Source: DASPSM01 sp963800135 (GTDB lineage Bacteria > Planctomycetota > Planctomycetia > Planctomycetales > Planctomycetaceae). Taken from it: 64,000 nt of DNA. Below the pieces are notes generated by a model that saw only the letters and a program-made list of their open reading frames with translations, searched no databases and was not told where the DNA came from. Both the position numbers and the translations under genes were made by a program. The DNA lies in contig CAWCZR010000006.1 of NCBI GenBank assembly GCA_963800135.1, forward strand, positions 372,001 through 436,000, in the 5' to 3' direction. The first letter of the stretch is position 1; each line of letters opens with the position of its first letter. Positions 55,923 through 64,000 of the stretch are shown here, piece by piece.

Positions 55923-58471
55923 CGGCCAGTCTCTTCGCCTCTCGCATGCTGCTGGCAGCCGCCTCGGATCCGGCGCTCCGCACCATCGAGTTCGATTGGC
56001 CGGGCTCGCCCCTGCACTGGGTGGCGGGGGTCGGCGTCGTATTAGCGATTTTGGCGCTGGCCATTTCCATTTATCGTCGCGATGCCCGCGAATCAAGCCG
56101 TGGCTGGCAATACATCCTCACTGCGTTGCGAGTGGCCGTGCTCATCTCGCTGGCGGCGATCGCCCTCAACCCGCAGGAGCGGACGCGACAGATCGCCTAC
56201 CGCCCCTCGCGGGTGGCCGTACTGATCGATACCTCGCTCTCCATGCGCTTTCCCGAAACGGCGACACGGCCCAGCGAGTCCACCCGGACGCGTGCCGAAG
56301 CGGTGCGAGACCTGATGACCGTTTCGCCCCTGCTTTCCGAACTGCGTAAAGAGCACAACGTACGCGTCTACTCGTTCGACTCGACTTTGACCGGACCGCA
56401 CGCGGCTTATCCGTCGCAAGCTGAGCGGCGCGAGTCGGCCGTGGCGGGAATGACGGGGTCGGCCGACAGCAGCAGCGAGGCCGCGACCGCCGGACAGGAA
56501 AACAGCGCATCCGATTCCAGCCAACAGTCCAAGCCAAACGGCACGACTGCCGGCAAAACCGCCACAAAGTCAGTCGATTGGAACGAGATCGTGCGGCCCC
56601 GGGGCCTGGAGACTCGCTTGGGAGAAGCGGTCGACGAAGCGGTGCGGCAGCTGGGCGGGCGGACGCTTTCGGGAATCGTGGTGATCTCCGACGGCAACTC
56701 GAACGCCGGCATCGAGCCGTCGACGGCCCAGGAAGTGGCCAAGCGCGCCAACGTGCGACTCTTTACTGTCGGCGTCGGAAGCACGGAGCAGCCGGTTAAC
56801 CTGCAGGTCGTCAGCATCCAAGCGCCCTCGGACGTCCACCTCAACGACCCGTACGATTTTGCGGCGTTCGTCCAGGGCTTCGGACTCAAAGGGCGCACTG
56901 TCACCGTCGAATTGTTGGTGCGGCCCGAAGGAGACGAGAAGAGCCAACCCAAAGTCATCGAACAGCGCGAGATTCTGCTTCGCGAAGATGGCGTGCCGGT
57001 CGAAGTGCGGTTTCGGCAAACGCCGACCTTGGCGGGCGGCTTCGAGTTCTTCGTTCGCGCCAAGCCGCCCGCCGGCGTCCGCGAAATCAGCGACGAGGAC
57101 AACGAGCGTCGCAAGACCGTCAACGTGATCGACCGCAAGCTGCACGTGCTGTTGATCGCGGGCGGACCGATGCGCGATTATCGCTTCCTGCACACGATGC
57201 TGAATCGCCACTCGTCGATCGACGTCGACGTTTGGCTGCAGACGGTGTCCGCCGTAACGGCCAGCCAGGTGAGCCAGGACGCCAAGAGAATCCTCGTCGA
57301 CTTTCCGCGCACGCCTGCGGAACTGTTCGACTACGACGTGGTCGTGGCCTTCGATCCCGACTGGTCGCGGATTTCGCCCGAAGGCCGCAAGTTGCTGTCG
57401 AACTGGGTCGGCGAGCACAGCGGCGGCCTGGTGGTGGTGGCCGGCGACATCTTCACGCCGCAATTGGCGGCCCCCAACAACGATTTGGACCAGGTGAAGG
57501 AGCTCTACCCGGTCTTCTTGAGCGCGGCCATTCAGGACCTCTCTCTCGACACTAAAGCCGACCAGCCGTGGCCGGTCGCCCTCACCGAGCCGGGCAAGCA
57601 GGCGGGCTTCCTGCAGCTGGTCGAGAATTCCTTCGATCCGGCCGCCGCCTGGAAGCAGTTCCCCGGCGTGTACCGCTGCTACCCGACGGCCGGTGCGAAG
57701 GCCGGGGCAACCGTTTATGCGAACTTCTCTGACCCCCGCGCACAAAACGAGCACGGACAGCCTATTTTGTTTGCGGCCCAGTTCTATGGATCGGGGCGGA
57801 CCTTTTATATTGGCAGCCCCGAGCTCTGGCGTTTGCGGGCCGTCGACGAGGAGTACTTTGACCGCTTCTGGACGAAAGTGATCCGCGAGGTCGGGCAGGG
57901 CCGGCTGAGACGCGGAACGGCCAGAGGCCTGTTGCTTTTGGAACGCAATCAGTACGCCCTAGGGCAGACGATTCGCGTGCGGGCCAATCTGCTCGACCCG
58001 CAATTGCGGCCCTTGGACGTCCCCTCGGTCGAGCTCAACGTCTTCGACCCGCACGGCTTGCCGCTGGGAACGCCCCGCACGCTCTCTCGCGATCGGGATC
58101 GCCCGGGGCAATACTCGGCCGACTTCCGCGCCTCGCTGCCCGGGACCTATCGGATCCTCGTTCGCCCGCAGATCGACGACGAGAAGCAGAACCTGTCGGC
58201 CAAAATCGACGTCGTGCTGCCGAACCTCGAATCGGACAATCCGCGCCAGAACGCCAAGCTGCTGGCGGACCTGGCTCGCGAAACAGGTGGCAAATATCTA
58301 CCTTTGGAAAGCGCGGCAGCCGAACTGCCGGGTTTACTCTCAGACCGGGGCGAGCGGTTCGCCGTCGATGAACAGCTCCGCGCCCTGTGGGACCGGCAAT
58401 GGGTCCTGTATTTGCTGGTTGGGCTGCTCGGCGTGGAATGGTTGACCCGCAAGCTCTTGCGCCTGGCGTAA
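55919..58471 (+). CDS. Large vWA/amidotransferase-like membrane protein
   Basis: An 850-residue protein. ATG 55919 overlaps the preceding TGA. Two N-terminal membrane helices (WVAGVGVVLAILALAIS; ILTALRVAVLISLAAIAL) precede a vWA domain with AVLIDTSLSM at about residue 100, interrupted by a Ser/Gly/Thr-rich loop (about 160-215) and completed by GIVVISDGNSN. A glutamine-amidotransferase-like fold follows (LHVLLIAGGPMRDYRFLHTM, HSGGLVVVAGDIF), then beta-sandwich domains. It ends with a C-terminal helix (WVLYLLVGLLGVEWL). This layout is typical of planctomycete MoxR operons; function is unknown. Confidence 0.85.
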   Translation: MTASLFASRMLLAAASDPALRTIEFDWPGSPLHWVAGVGVVLAILALAISIYRRDARESSRGWQYILTALRVAVLISLAAIALNPQERTRQIAYRPSRVAVLIDTSLSMRFPETATRPSESTRTRAEAVRDLMTVSPLLSELRKEHNVRVYSFDSTLTGPHAAYPSQAERRESAVAGMTGSADSSSEAATAGQENSASDSSQQSKPNGTTAGKTATKSVDWNEIVRPRGLETRLGEAVDEAVRQLGGRTLSGIVVISDGNSNAGIEPSTAQEVAKRANVRLFTVGVGSTEQPVNLQVVSIQAPSDVHLNDPYDFAAFVQGFGLKGRTVTVELLVRPEGDEKSQPKVIEQREILLREDGVPVEVRFRQTPTLAGGFEFFVRAKPPAGVREISDEDNERRKTVNVIDRKLHVLLIAGGPMRDYRFLHTMLNRHSSIDVDVWLQTVSAVTASQVSQDAKRILVDFPRTPAELFDYDVVVAFDPDWSRISPEGRKLLSNWVGEHSGGLVVVAGDIFTPQLAAPNNDLDQVKELYPVFLSAAIQDLSLDTKADQPWPVALTEPGKQAGFLQLVENSFDPAAAWKQFPGVYRCYPTAGAKAGATVYANFSDPRAQNEHGQPILFAAQFYGSGRTFYIGSPELWRLRAVDEEYFDRFWTKVIREVGQGRLRRGTARGLLLLERNQYALGQTIRVRANLLDPQLRPLDVPSVELNVFDPHGLPLGTPRTLSRDRDRPGQYSADFRASLPGTYRILVRPQIDDEKQNLSAKIDVVLPNLESDNPRQNAKLLADLARETGGKYLPLESAAAELPGLLSDRGERFAVDEQLRALWDRQWVLYLLVGLLGVEWLTRKLLRLA

Positions 58472-58502
58472 GTTTTCCTAGGTCACTCAGACCCCCGGAC
58501 CA

Positions 58503-58569
58503 TTTGACTCGTGGCGGCAGATTTTGACTCGTGACTGTCAATCTCCTGACTGCTGAAACTTCCTGACTG
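58503..58569. repeat. Two short direct-repeat pairs upstream of the 58596 gene
   Basis: TTTGACTCGTG occurs at 58503-58513 and 58523-58533 (20-base period), and TCCTGACTG at 58544-58552 and 58561-58569 (17-base period). They fill the only sizeable gap (124 bases) inside the otherwise overlapping operon, so they may mark an internal regulatory site or simply local duplication. Confidence 0.4.
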
Positions 58570-58595
58570 GTCGAATCTTCCGTCCCGACGAATCC

Positions 58596-61136
58596 ATGGC
58601 CGAAACCCCCTTCACCAATCTCGACGCCGGTGAGACGCTCGCGCCCACTGCCGCGCGGCCGCTGGCCCCCGCGCTTGCCGCTCTTTTGGCGCAGCTCAAA
58701 TCGCGGATTCGGCGTTATTTGTTGCTCGAAGGGGCGGCACTGGTTGTCGTCGTGTTGCTCGCGACGTTCTGGCTCACTCTCGGCATCGACTGGGCTTACT
58801 TTCGGCTAACCGGACTGGAGCTGCCGATCTGGTTTCGTGACGCTGTCGCCGTCTGTTCGCTGCTGTTGGCTGGCACGGTCGCCCTGTTTTGGATCGGGCT
58901 GCGGCTTGTGCGGCGATTTCGAGCGCGGGCACTCGCCCTCGTCTTGGAGCGACGGTTCCCGGAAATGGGCTCCCGCCTGATTACGGCCGTCGAAGCGGCA
59001 GAAGCCCTAGGAACATCCCGCGCACACGCCGGTGAAGCGAGGGGGCGCGAGTCTCAACTGACGGCCGCCATGCTCGAACGCACGATCGCCGAGGCCGTGC
59101 GGCTCTCCGCCTCGCTGCCAGTCGAATCGGTCTTCGATCGCACGCCGCTGCGCCGGGCGGTGACGGCGGCCAGCGTGCTGTTGCTTAGCGTGGCCGCGCT
59201 GGGGTTGATCGCACCGCGAGCGCTGGCCCGCTGGAGTCATGCTTTCGTCACGCGCGAGGCAACCTATTGGCCCCGCGAGACGCGACTCGTTGTGAAGGCC
59301 ATCGTGCAGCCGGGCGATCGCCTCCGCGAGTTTCACGACGGCCACCTCAAGCATCCGCGCGGCGTCGACCTCACGCTCCTCGTCGAGCCGGCCGAGGGAA
59401 CGACCGTGCCGGCCAATGTCGAACTGAATTACGTGCTCGACGGCGGACGCGGCGCCGGGCGCGTCGATATGGTGAAAAACACCGAAAATCAGTTCCGGCA
59501 CACGCTGTCGGGCCTGTTGGACAGCCTGTCGCTGTCGGTCGCCGGGGGTGACTACGTCAGCCGCACGCCGCTGCGAGTCGAAGTGGTCGAACCCCCTCGC
59601 TTCGACCGGGTGGTCCTCGATTGCGATTATCCCTCCTACACCGGGCTCGATCGCGACAGTGAGGGGAAGTCCGGGCGGAAGACGGTCGAGGTCGAAGGCT
59701 CGCAAGTCGCCCTGCCTATGGAGACGTCGTTTGTGTTCCGCGCACGGTCCAACAAGCCGCTCGTCGGACTGCGGATCGAGACCGACGCCCTGCGGATCAG
59801 CCTGTCGCGCCAGGGGGGCAGGATCTCGCATAAGAATGCCGCGGGCGAGCTGGGAGCTGAGAAGCCACTCCCCACTCCGCCGGACGGATCGTTCCTGTCG
59901 GTCGACGGGCTCGACGCCCATTTGCCATTCATCTTGACGGCTCGCGCGAACCCGAAAGTGGGCGACAACAAACAGGCGGCTGCCGCGGCCACGGTTCGTC
60001 TGCCGATCGCAATTCCTGCCGACACGCGCCTGCGGATGGAGCTTGAGGATAGGGACGACATTCTCAGCGTCGAGCCGATCCGTATCGTGATCAACGGCAT
60101 CGCCGATACGCCGCCCACCATTACCACGGAGCTGCGCGGTGTCGGCACGTCGATTACCCGAAAAGCGACGATTCCGGTCAGCGGGACGGTCACCGACGAC
60201 TATGGCGTGGCCCAGGCCCAGTTCGAGTTTCGGCTCGGCAAGGACCAGGCGTGGCGGCCCTATCCGTTCCGTCGCCCGCCCGCCGGCGCTCCCAAGAGCT
60301 TCTCGCTCCAGCGCGACGACGCCGACAAGACCGAGCGGTTCCAGGTCTTGCCACTCGACCTCAAAATCGGCCAGAAGCTGAGTCTCTGCGTTTCGGCCGA
60401 GGACGGCGACAACGTCAACGGTCCGCACCGCACCCGCGGCGAGGAGTACGTCTTTCAAATCGTCAGCGACGAAGACCTGCTCGCCATCCTCTACGTCAAA
60501 GAAGTGAATCTCCGCGAGCGGTTCGAGCGGATCATATCGGAACTGGAAGCTGTCCAAAAAGACCTGATCGAACATCGCAGCCGGGCCGAGCAGGCGGCGG
60601 CTGGCGCAGGGGGGGCCGGGCGGAGCGGCAAGCCGCCGGGCGAAACCGAGAACGCGGGCGACCTGCAGACCGATATCACCGTTTGTGCCGTCCGCTCGCT
60701 CAACCAGATCCGCAAGAACTCCGTCGACACGGCTTCGGTGGAAGATTCCTTCCGCGGGCTGCTCGAAGAGCTAGTGAACAATGCCGTCCACACGCAGCAG
60801 ATGGTGGAGCGGATTGGCGAGCGGATCGTCCAGCCGCTGCATTTGGCGAACGAAAAAGACTTCCCGGCTGCCGATGAGGCGATCGGATTGTTTAAACTAG
60901 AGTCGGAGGCTCAACGCAACTCGGTTCCGCAGATCGACGCGAGCATCCGGTCGGTGACTACGGTCGTCGCCCGGCTCAAGATGGCCCTTGCCGAAATGCA
61001 GGACTTGGTAAAATTCCACGAGGCGATCGCCCGGCTGCAAAAGCTGATCAAGGATCAGGACCAGATTATCGACGCGACGAAGCAAGAGCAGAAGCGGACA
61101 CGCCTCAAGGAGCTGAAGGGGCTGGAACTCAAATGA
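58596..61136 (+). CDS. Large membrane protein with beta domains and coiled coil, unknown function (MoxR operon)
   Basis: An 846-residue protein. Three membrane segments near the N-terminus are ALVVVVLLATFWLTLGIDW, VAVCSLLLAGTVALFWIGL and AASVLLLSVAALGLIA. The first two form a hairpin and the third precedes an extracytoplasmic region of about 350 residues with repeated beta-strand patterns. The last 230 residues are long charged helices (coiled coil) with a Gly/Ala-rich linker near 665-690. No enzyme motif is found. It resembles DUF4175-type proteins by layout; that comparison is tentative. Its stop overlaps the start of the next gene (ATGA). Confidence 0.8.
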   Translation: MAETPFTNLDAGETLAPTAARPLAPALAALLAQLKSRIRRYLLLEGAALVVVVLLATFWLTLGIDWAYFRLTGLELPIWFRDAVAVCSLLLAGTVALFWIGLRLVRRFRARALALVLERRFPEMGSRLITAVEAAEALGTSRAHAGEARGRESQLTAAMLERTIAEAVRLSASLPVESVFDRTPLRRAVTAASVLLLSVAALGLIAPRALARWSHAFVTREATYWPRETRLVVKAIVQPGDRLREFHDGHLKHPRGVDLTLLVEPAEGTTVPANVELNYVLDGGRGAGRVDMVKNTENQFRHTLSGLLDSLSLSVAGGDYVSRTPLRVEVVEPPRFDRVVLDCDYPSYTGLDRDSEGKSGRKTVEVEGSQVALPMETSFVFRARSNKPLVGLRIETDALRISLSRQGGRISHKNAAGELGAEKPLPTPPDGSFLSVDGLDAHLPFILTARANPKVGDNKQAAAAATVRLPIAIPADTRLRMELEDRDDILSVEPIRIVINGIADTPPTITTELRGVGTSITRKATIPVSGTVTDDYGVAQAQFEFRLGKDQAWRPYPFRRPPAGAPKSFSLQRDDADKTERFQVLPLDLKIGQKLSLCVSAEDGDNVNGPHRTRGEEYVFQIVSDEDLLAILYVKEVNLRERFERIISELEAVQKDLIEHRSRAEQAAAGAGGAGRSGKPPGETENAGDLQTDITVCAVRSLNQIRKNSVDTASVEDSFRGLLEELVNNAVHTQQMVERIGERIVQPLHLANEKDFPAADEAIGLFKLESEAQRNSVPQIDASIRSVTTVVARLKMALAEMQDLVKFHEAIARLQKLIKDQDQIIDATKQEQKRTRLKELKGLELK

Positions 61137-63071
61137 ACCGCCCAACAGGAAAGAATCCGTTCCATCGACGCCCGTCGATCCGGGTTGTTCTTTCCGCGGC
61201 GTTGGCCGCGTGTGGAACGCTGGCGGGCGTCGCTCTCATCACCGTTGGCCCAGCACCGGCCCGGGCACAGGAGACTCGGCCCTCCGAGCCCAAAGCCGCC
61301 GAAGGGAACGGCCCCGCCGAGGCGCCGGCCAGTGGGCTCGACGAGACCGAATCGAGCCTCGAACGTCGGTATCAGCAGTTCGAGCGGACGCTCCTCCAGA
61401 TGGCCGAGTACCTGCGGAAGACCGAGCCCGAGCGGGCGGACCTGCTGATCCGGGCAATCGGCCGCAGCAAAGAAACCCGCATCTCTCAGCAAATGGACGC
61501 CATCACCCAGCTGCTCAAGAAGGAGCAGTTCGGCGACGCCATCGGCGACCAGCAGCATCTCGTCGCCGACCTGAAGGGGTTGCTCGAGCTTTTGCAAAGC
61601 GAAGATCGCCGCCACCAGCTCGAACAGGAAAAGCAGTACTACGAGTTGCTGCACAAAGAAGTCAGCAAGCTGTCTGCGCGAGAAGGACTTACGACGGGCT
61701 ACCGAGCGCAGCGGCAATCTGAACCGCCTGGGCGATCGGCAAGGCGATATCGGCAAAGACGCCCAGTCGCTGCTCGACAAGATTGAGAAAGAAGACGCCA
61801 GCCGCAACGGCCCCGACAGCAAGCCCAACAGTAGCCGCAACTCCAAGAACGGCCAGAAGGGGGACAAGGGAGCTAACGGGGACAAAAAGTCGGAGGAGGA
61901 CCAGAAGTCGGACGCCAAGAAGTCCGGCGCGGAAAAGCCCGATACCAAGAAAGATGACGGCGACAAGCAGGCCAACGGCGATAAACAATCCGGCTCAAAA
62001 GACGGCGACCAGAAAGGTGAAAAGAAGGACGGCAAGGACAGCGACAAGCAGTCCTCGCCAGACTCGCAGCAAAAGAGCGACTCTAAGAAAGGCAACTCGA
62101 AGAAGGGCGATTCCAAAAAAGGGAAATCCGACAAACAGCAGGGCAAGGGTCAGCAGCCCAAGCCGGGTGAGCAGGGCGAAGAGAGCGAGCCGCAAGAGGG
62201 ATCGCCTTCCGAAGGTGAACAGTCGCAAGAACAAACTCAGCCCAAGAAGACTCCCGGCCGCAACGAGATCGAAGACGCCCGCCGCGCCATGCGGCAAGCC
62301 GAAGAGGAGCTCAAGCGGCTCGAAGGCAAAAAGGGCATGGGACACCAGGACGAGGCAATCCGCAAGCTGGCGGAAGCCCGCGCCCAGCTCGAAAAGATCC
62401 TGCGGCAGCTGCGTCAGGAAGAGCAGCAAATCATCCTGGCATCGCTCGAAGCGCGATTCGCCAAGATGCTGGTGATGCAACTGCAAATCCATGTCGACAC
62501 TGTCGCCCTCAGCAAGACGCCGACCAATGCCTGGACCGTCAAACACTTCGGCCGGTCGCGCGAGCTGTCGGTCGACGAAGCCACGATCGCCGACGAAGCC
62601 GCCAAGGCGCTCAAGCTGCTCAAAGAAGAGGGCTCCTCGGTGGCCTTCCCTCAAGGGGTCGAGCAGGTCCGCGACGACATGCTGACGATCTCCACGCGGC
62701 TCTCGGGCAACGAGGTCGGAACATTCACGCAGTCCGTGGAACGGGACGTGATCGAATCACTGGAAGAAATGGTCACCGCCCTGCAGAACGAGATCGAAAA
62801 GCGGCAAAAACAGGACGAGAACCGCCGCCAGCAGCGGGGGCAGCGCGGCCAGGGTGATGAAGAAAAACAGCTCGTCCAGGACCTGGCCGAGCTGAAAATG
62901 CTCCGTTCACTGCAGTTCCGCGTGAACCGCCGCACCAAGGAGATCGGTCAGCTGATCAAGGGCGAACAGGCGAGCAACGAGAAGTTGCTGCAGGACCTGT
63001 CGAAACTCGCACATCGGCAGGCCGAGATCCAGGACGCCACCTACATCATCGCAACGGGACGAAACCGATGA
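61133..63071 (+). CDS. Exported coiled-coil protein with a long Lys/Asp/Ser-rich region; one frameshift
   Basis: About 645 residues. ATG 61133 overlaps the previous stop. A signal peptide (VVLSAALAACGTLAGVALITV, then PARAQE) is followed by helical segments (ERRYQQFERTLLQMAEYLRK; QYYELLHKEVSKL). An extra T near 61672 breaks the frame, which resumes at LREKDLRRATERSGNLNRL. Residues about 225-380 are low complexity: mostly Lys, Asp, Gly, Ser, Gln and Glu (61,800-62,270). A second helical region to the C-terminus contains RRAMRQAEEELKRLEGKK. It is probably a periplasmic scaffold that bridges the two membrane proteins upstream. Confidence 0.8.
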
Positions 63072-64000
63072 TTACCGTCCGACACTCGATCTTCGTGGCG
63101 ACCGCTCTCGTGTGCTCGTGGGCCGGCGCTCTGCCAGCGGCGGAGGGAACCGAGCTGTACGCGCCCCGTTCCGCCGAGCAGGTACGGCAGGAACTGCTCC
63201 GCTGGCTCTCGCATCACGGCGTCATCAACGAGAAGACGGTCTCCGGCATTGTGCAACTGTGGGCGCCGGCCACGCCGCCACTGGCGCCGCGGCAGGTCTT
63301 CGACCGCCTGATCCAGAGCTTCACCCTGGCCGATCCGACGATCCGCCAATTCGTCAACACGTACGGTCCGGGCGCTTCGTTTCGCTCGCTCCCCAAGCCG
63401 TTGCTCACGCAGGATGAATCGGACGAATTCCTGACCGCCCACCTGCGGCTGTTTTACGCCCGCGCCCTCACGCAAGGCCTGCTCTACGACGAGGCGCTGG
63501 CCGTCTTTGCCAAGATCGATCCGGCGAAGGTCGTCGATCCGGCAACGTGTCTCTTCTATCGAGCCGTCTGCGAGCATCAATTGTTGCGCAAGAAAGATGG
63601 GCTCACCACGCTCGACAAGCTGTTGCACAAGACGGAAGGAGTGGCCGAGCCCTATCTCCAGGTTGCGACGCTGATGCAGGACGAGCTCTCCGCGCTCGAC
63701 GATCAATCGCTGTCGGGCGTCTCGCGAAAGATGCAGGACTCGGAGCGGCGGCTGGACCTGGGCCGCAGCGGTCAGCGAGTGCAAAAAGTGCAGGATGAAA
63801 TCATCGAATCGCTCGACGAAATCATCAAAAAAAAGCAGGCGCAGCTCAACCAGCAGCAGTCGCAGGCCCAGCAACAACAGAACAACAGCAATCAATCGAA
63901 CCGTCCGGCCGAAGATTCGATGTTGAAGGGGGCGACCGCTCCCGGCAACGTCGACCCCAATACCAAGAAGAGAGCGGGCACGTGGGGCGGGCTGCCTCCC
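63068..64000 (+). CDS. Exported protein of the MoxR operon, C-terminus beyond the window
   Basis: The start ATG 63068 overlaps the preceding TGA, and the frame stays open to the last base, giving 311 residues so far. A signal peptide (IFVATALVCSWAGALPAAEG) is followed by helical segments with a TPR-like look (LRLFYARALTQGLLYDEALAVF, CLFYRAVCEHQLL). A Gln/Asn-rich stretch near 260-285 and a small linker (SMLKGATAPGN) follow. In aerotolerance operons a TPR protein (BatC/BatE) is common at this position, which suggests an equivalent role. The stop codon is not in the window. Confidence 0.75.
   Translation, partial: MITVRHSIFVATALVCSWAGALPAAEGTELYAPRSAEQVRQELLRWLSHHGVINEKTVSGIVQLWAPATPPLAPRQVFDRLIQSFTLADPTIRQFVNTYGPGASFRSLPKPLLTQDESDEFLTAHLRLFYARALTQGLLYDEALAVFAKIDPAKVVDPATCLFYRAVCEHQLLRKKDGLTTLDKLLHKTEGVAEPYLQVATLMQDELSALDDQSLSGVSRKMQDSERRLDLGRSGQRVQKVQDEIIESLDEIIKKKQAQLNQQQSQAQQQQNNSNQSNRPAEDSMLKGATAPGNVDPNTKKRAGTWGGLPP

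Noticed and set aside
59007..60575. 522-codon minus-strand frame opposite the 846-residue membrane protein
   Set aside because: The plus-strand frame has overlapping operon starts, membrane segments and coiled coil; the antisense frame has none.

Overview
The window looks like a chromosomal segment of a planctomycete, probably Pirellulales-like. The evidence is a GC-rich sequence, large secreted proteins carrying an N-terminal LEGRQMLSA motif (a variant of the LEPR-xLL motif of planctomycete exported proteins), a large arylsulfatase, and a MoxR / DUF58 / von Willebrand A operon of the planctomycete type. This placement is inferred from gene content. I see no rRNA, tRNA or CRISPR array.

Layout. 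(1) 78-7569: two tandem paralogous sedolisin (S53) proteases with long tails of about 125-residue beta-sandwich repeats. (2) 7586-9845: the last 31 codons of a lost multicopper oxidase, then an alkylation-repair pair (Ada-AlkA fusion and Ogt). (3) 10066-12806: a stand-alone adenylation-carrier-thioesterase enzyme whose ten specificity residues read as the threonine code. (4) 12822-20432, minus strand: arylsulfatase, a DUF1330-haloalkane dehalogenase fusion, PTS enzyme I, and a cyclic-nucleotide-binding thioredoxin-reductase-like protein. (5) 20750-26067: Mug glycosylase, then a molybdenum-hydroxylase divergon (xdhC facing mocA-iorA-iorB). (6) 26.3-27.5 kb: small orphan genes.

(7) 27.5-47.7 kb is a dense stress and energy-maintenance island. 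It holds a CBS-pair protein, an acyl-activating enzyme, a truncated baeRF, four universal-stress domains in three genes, a hemerythrin-like protein, a P-type ATPase, PEP synthase, two related coiled-coil proteins, a BON protein, a complete N-type (alternative) F1Fo ATPase operon, DUF2267 and Hsp20. Several of these families also occur in the mycobacterial DosR dormancy regulon. The island suggests a programme for surviving low oxygen or low energy, with ion pumping by the N-ATPase and P-type ATPase, pyruvate/PEP conversion, and ribosome and protein protection.

(8) 47.8-51.2 kb: an amino-acid-oxidase-like flavoprotein, a 46-residue membrane peptide, a zinc ribbon, a decayed serine recombinase and a hotdog thioesterase. 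(9) 51.4-64.0 kb: a six-gene MoxR/vWA membrane operon with overlapping genes, running off the end of the window.

About fifteen conserved genes are interrupted by single-base frameshifts, both insertions and deletions. They include MoxR, the ATPase alpha subunit and enzyme I. The likeliest explanation is a draft or long-read assembly with residual indels. I therefore annotate these as single genes spanning the break. The recombinase, the baeRF gene and the multicopper oxidase also lack larger pieces and look genuinely decayed.
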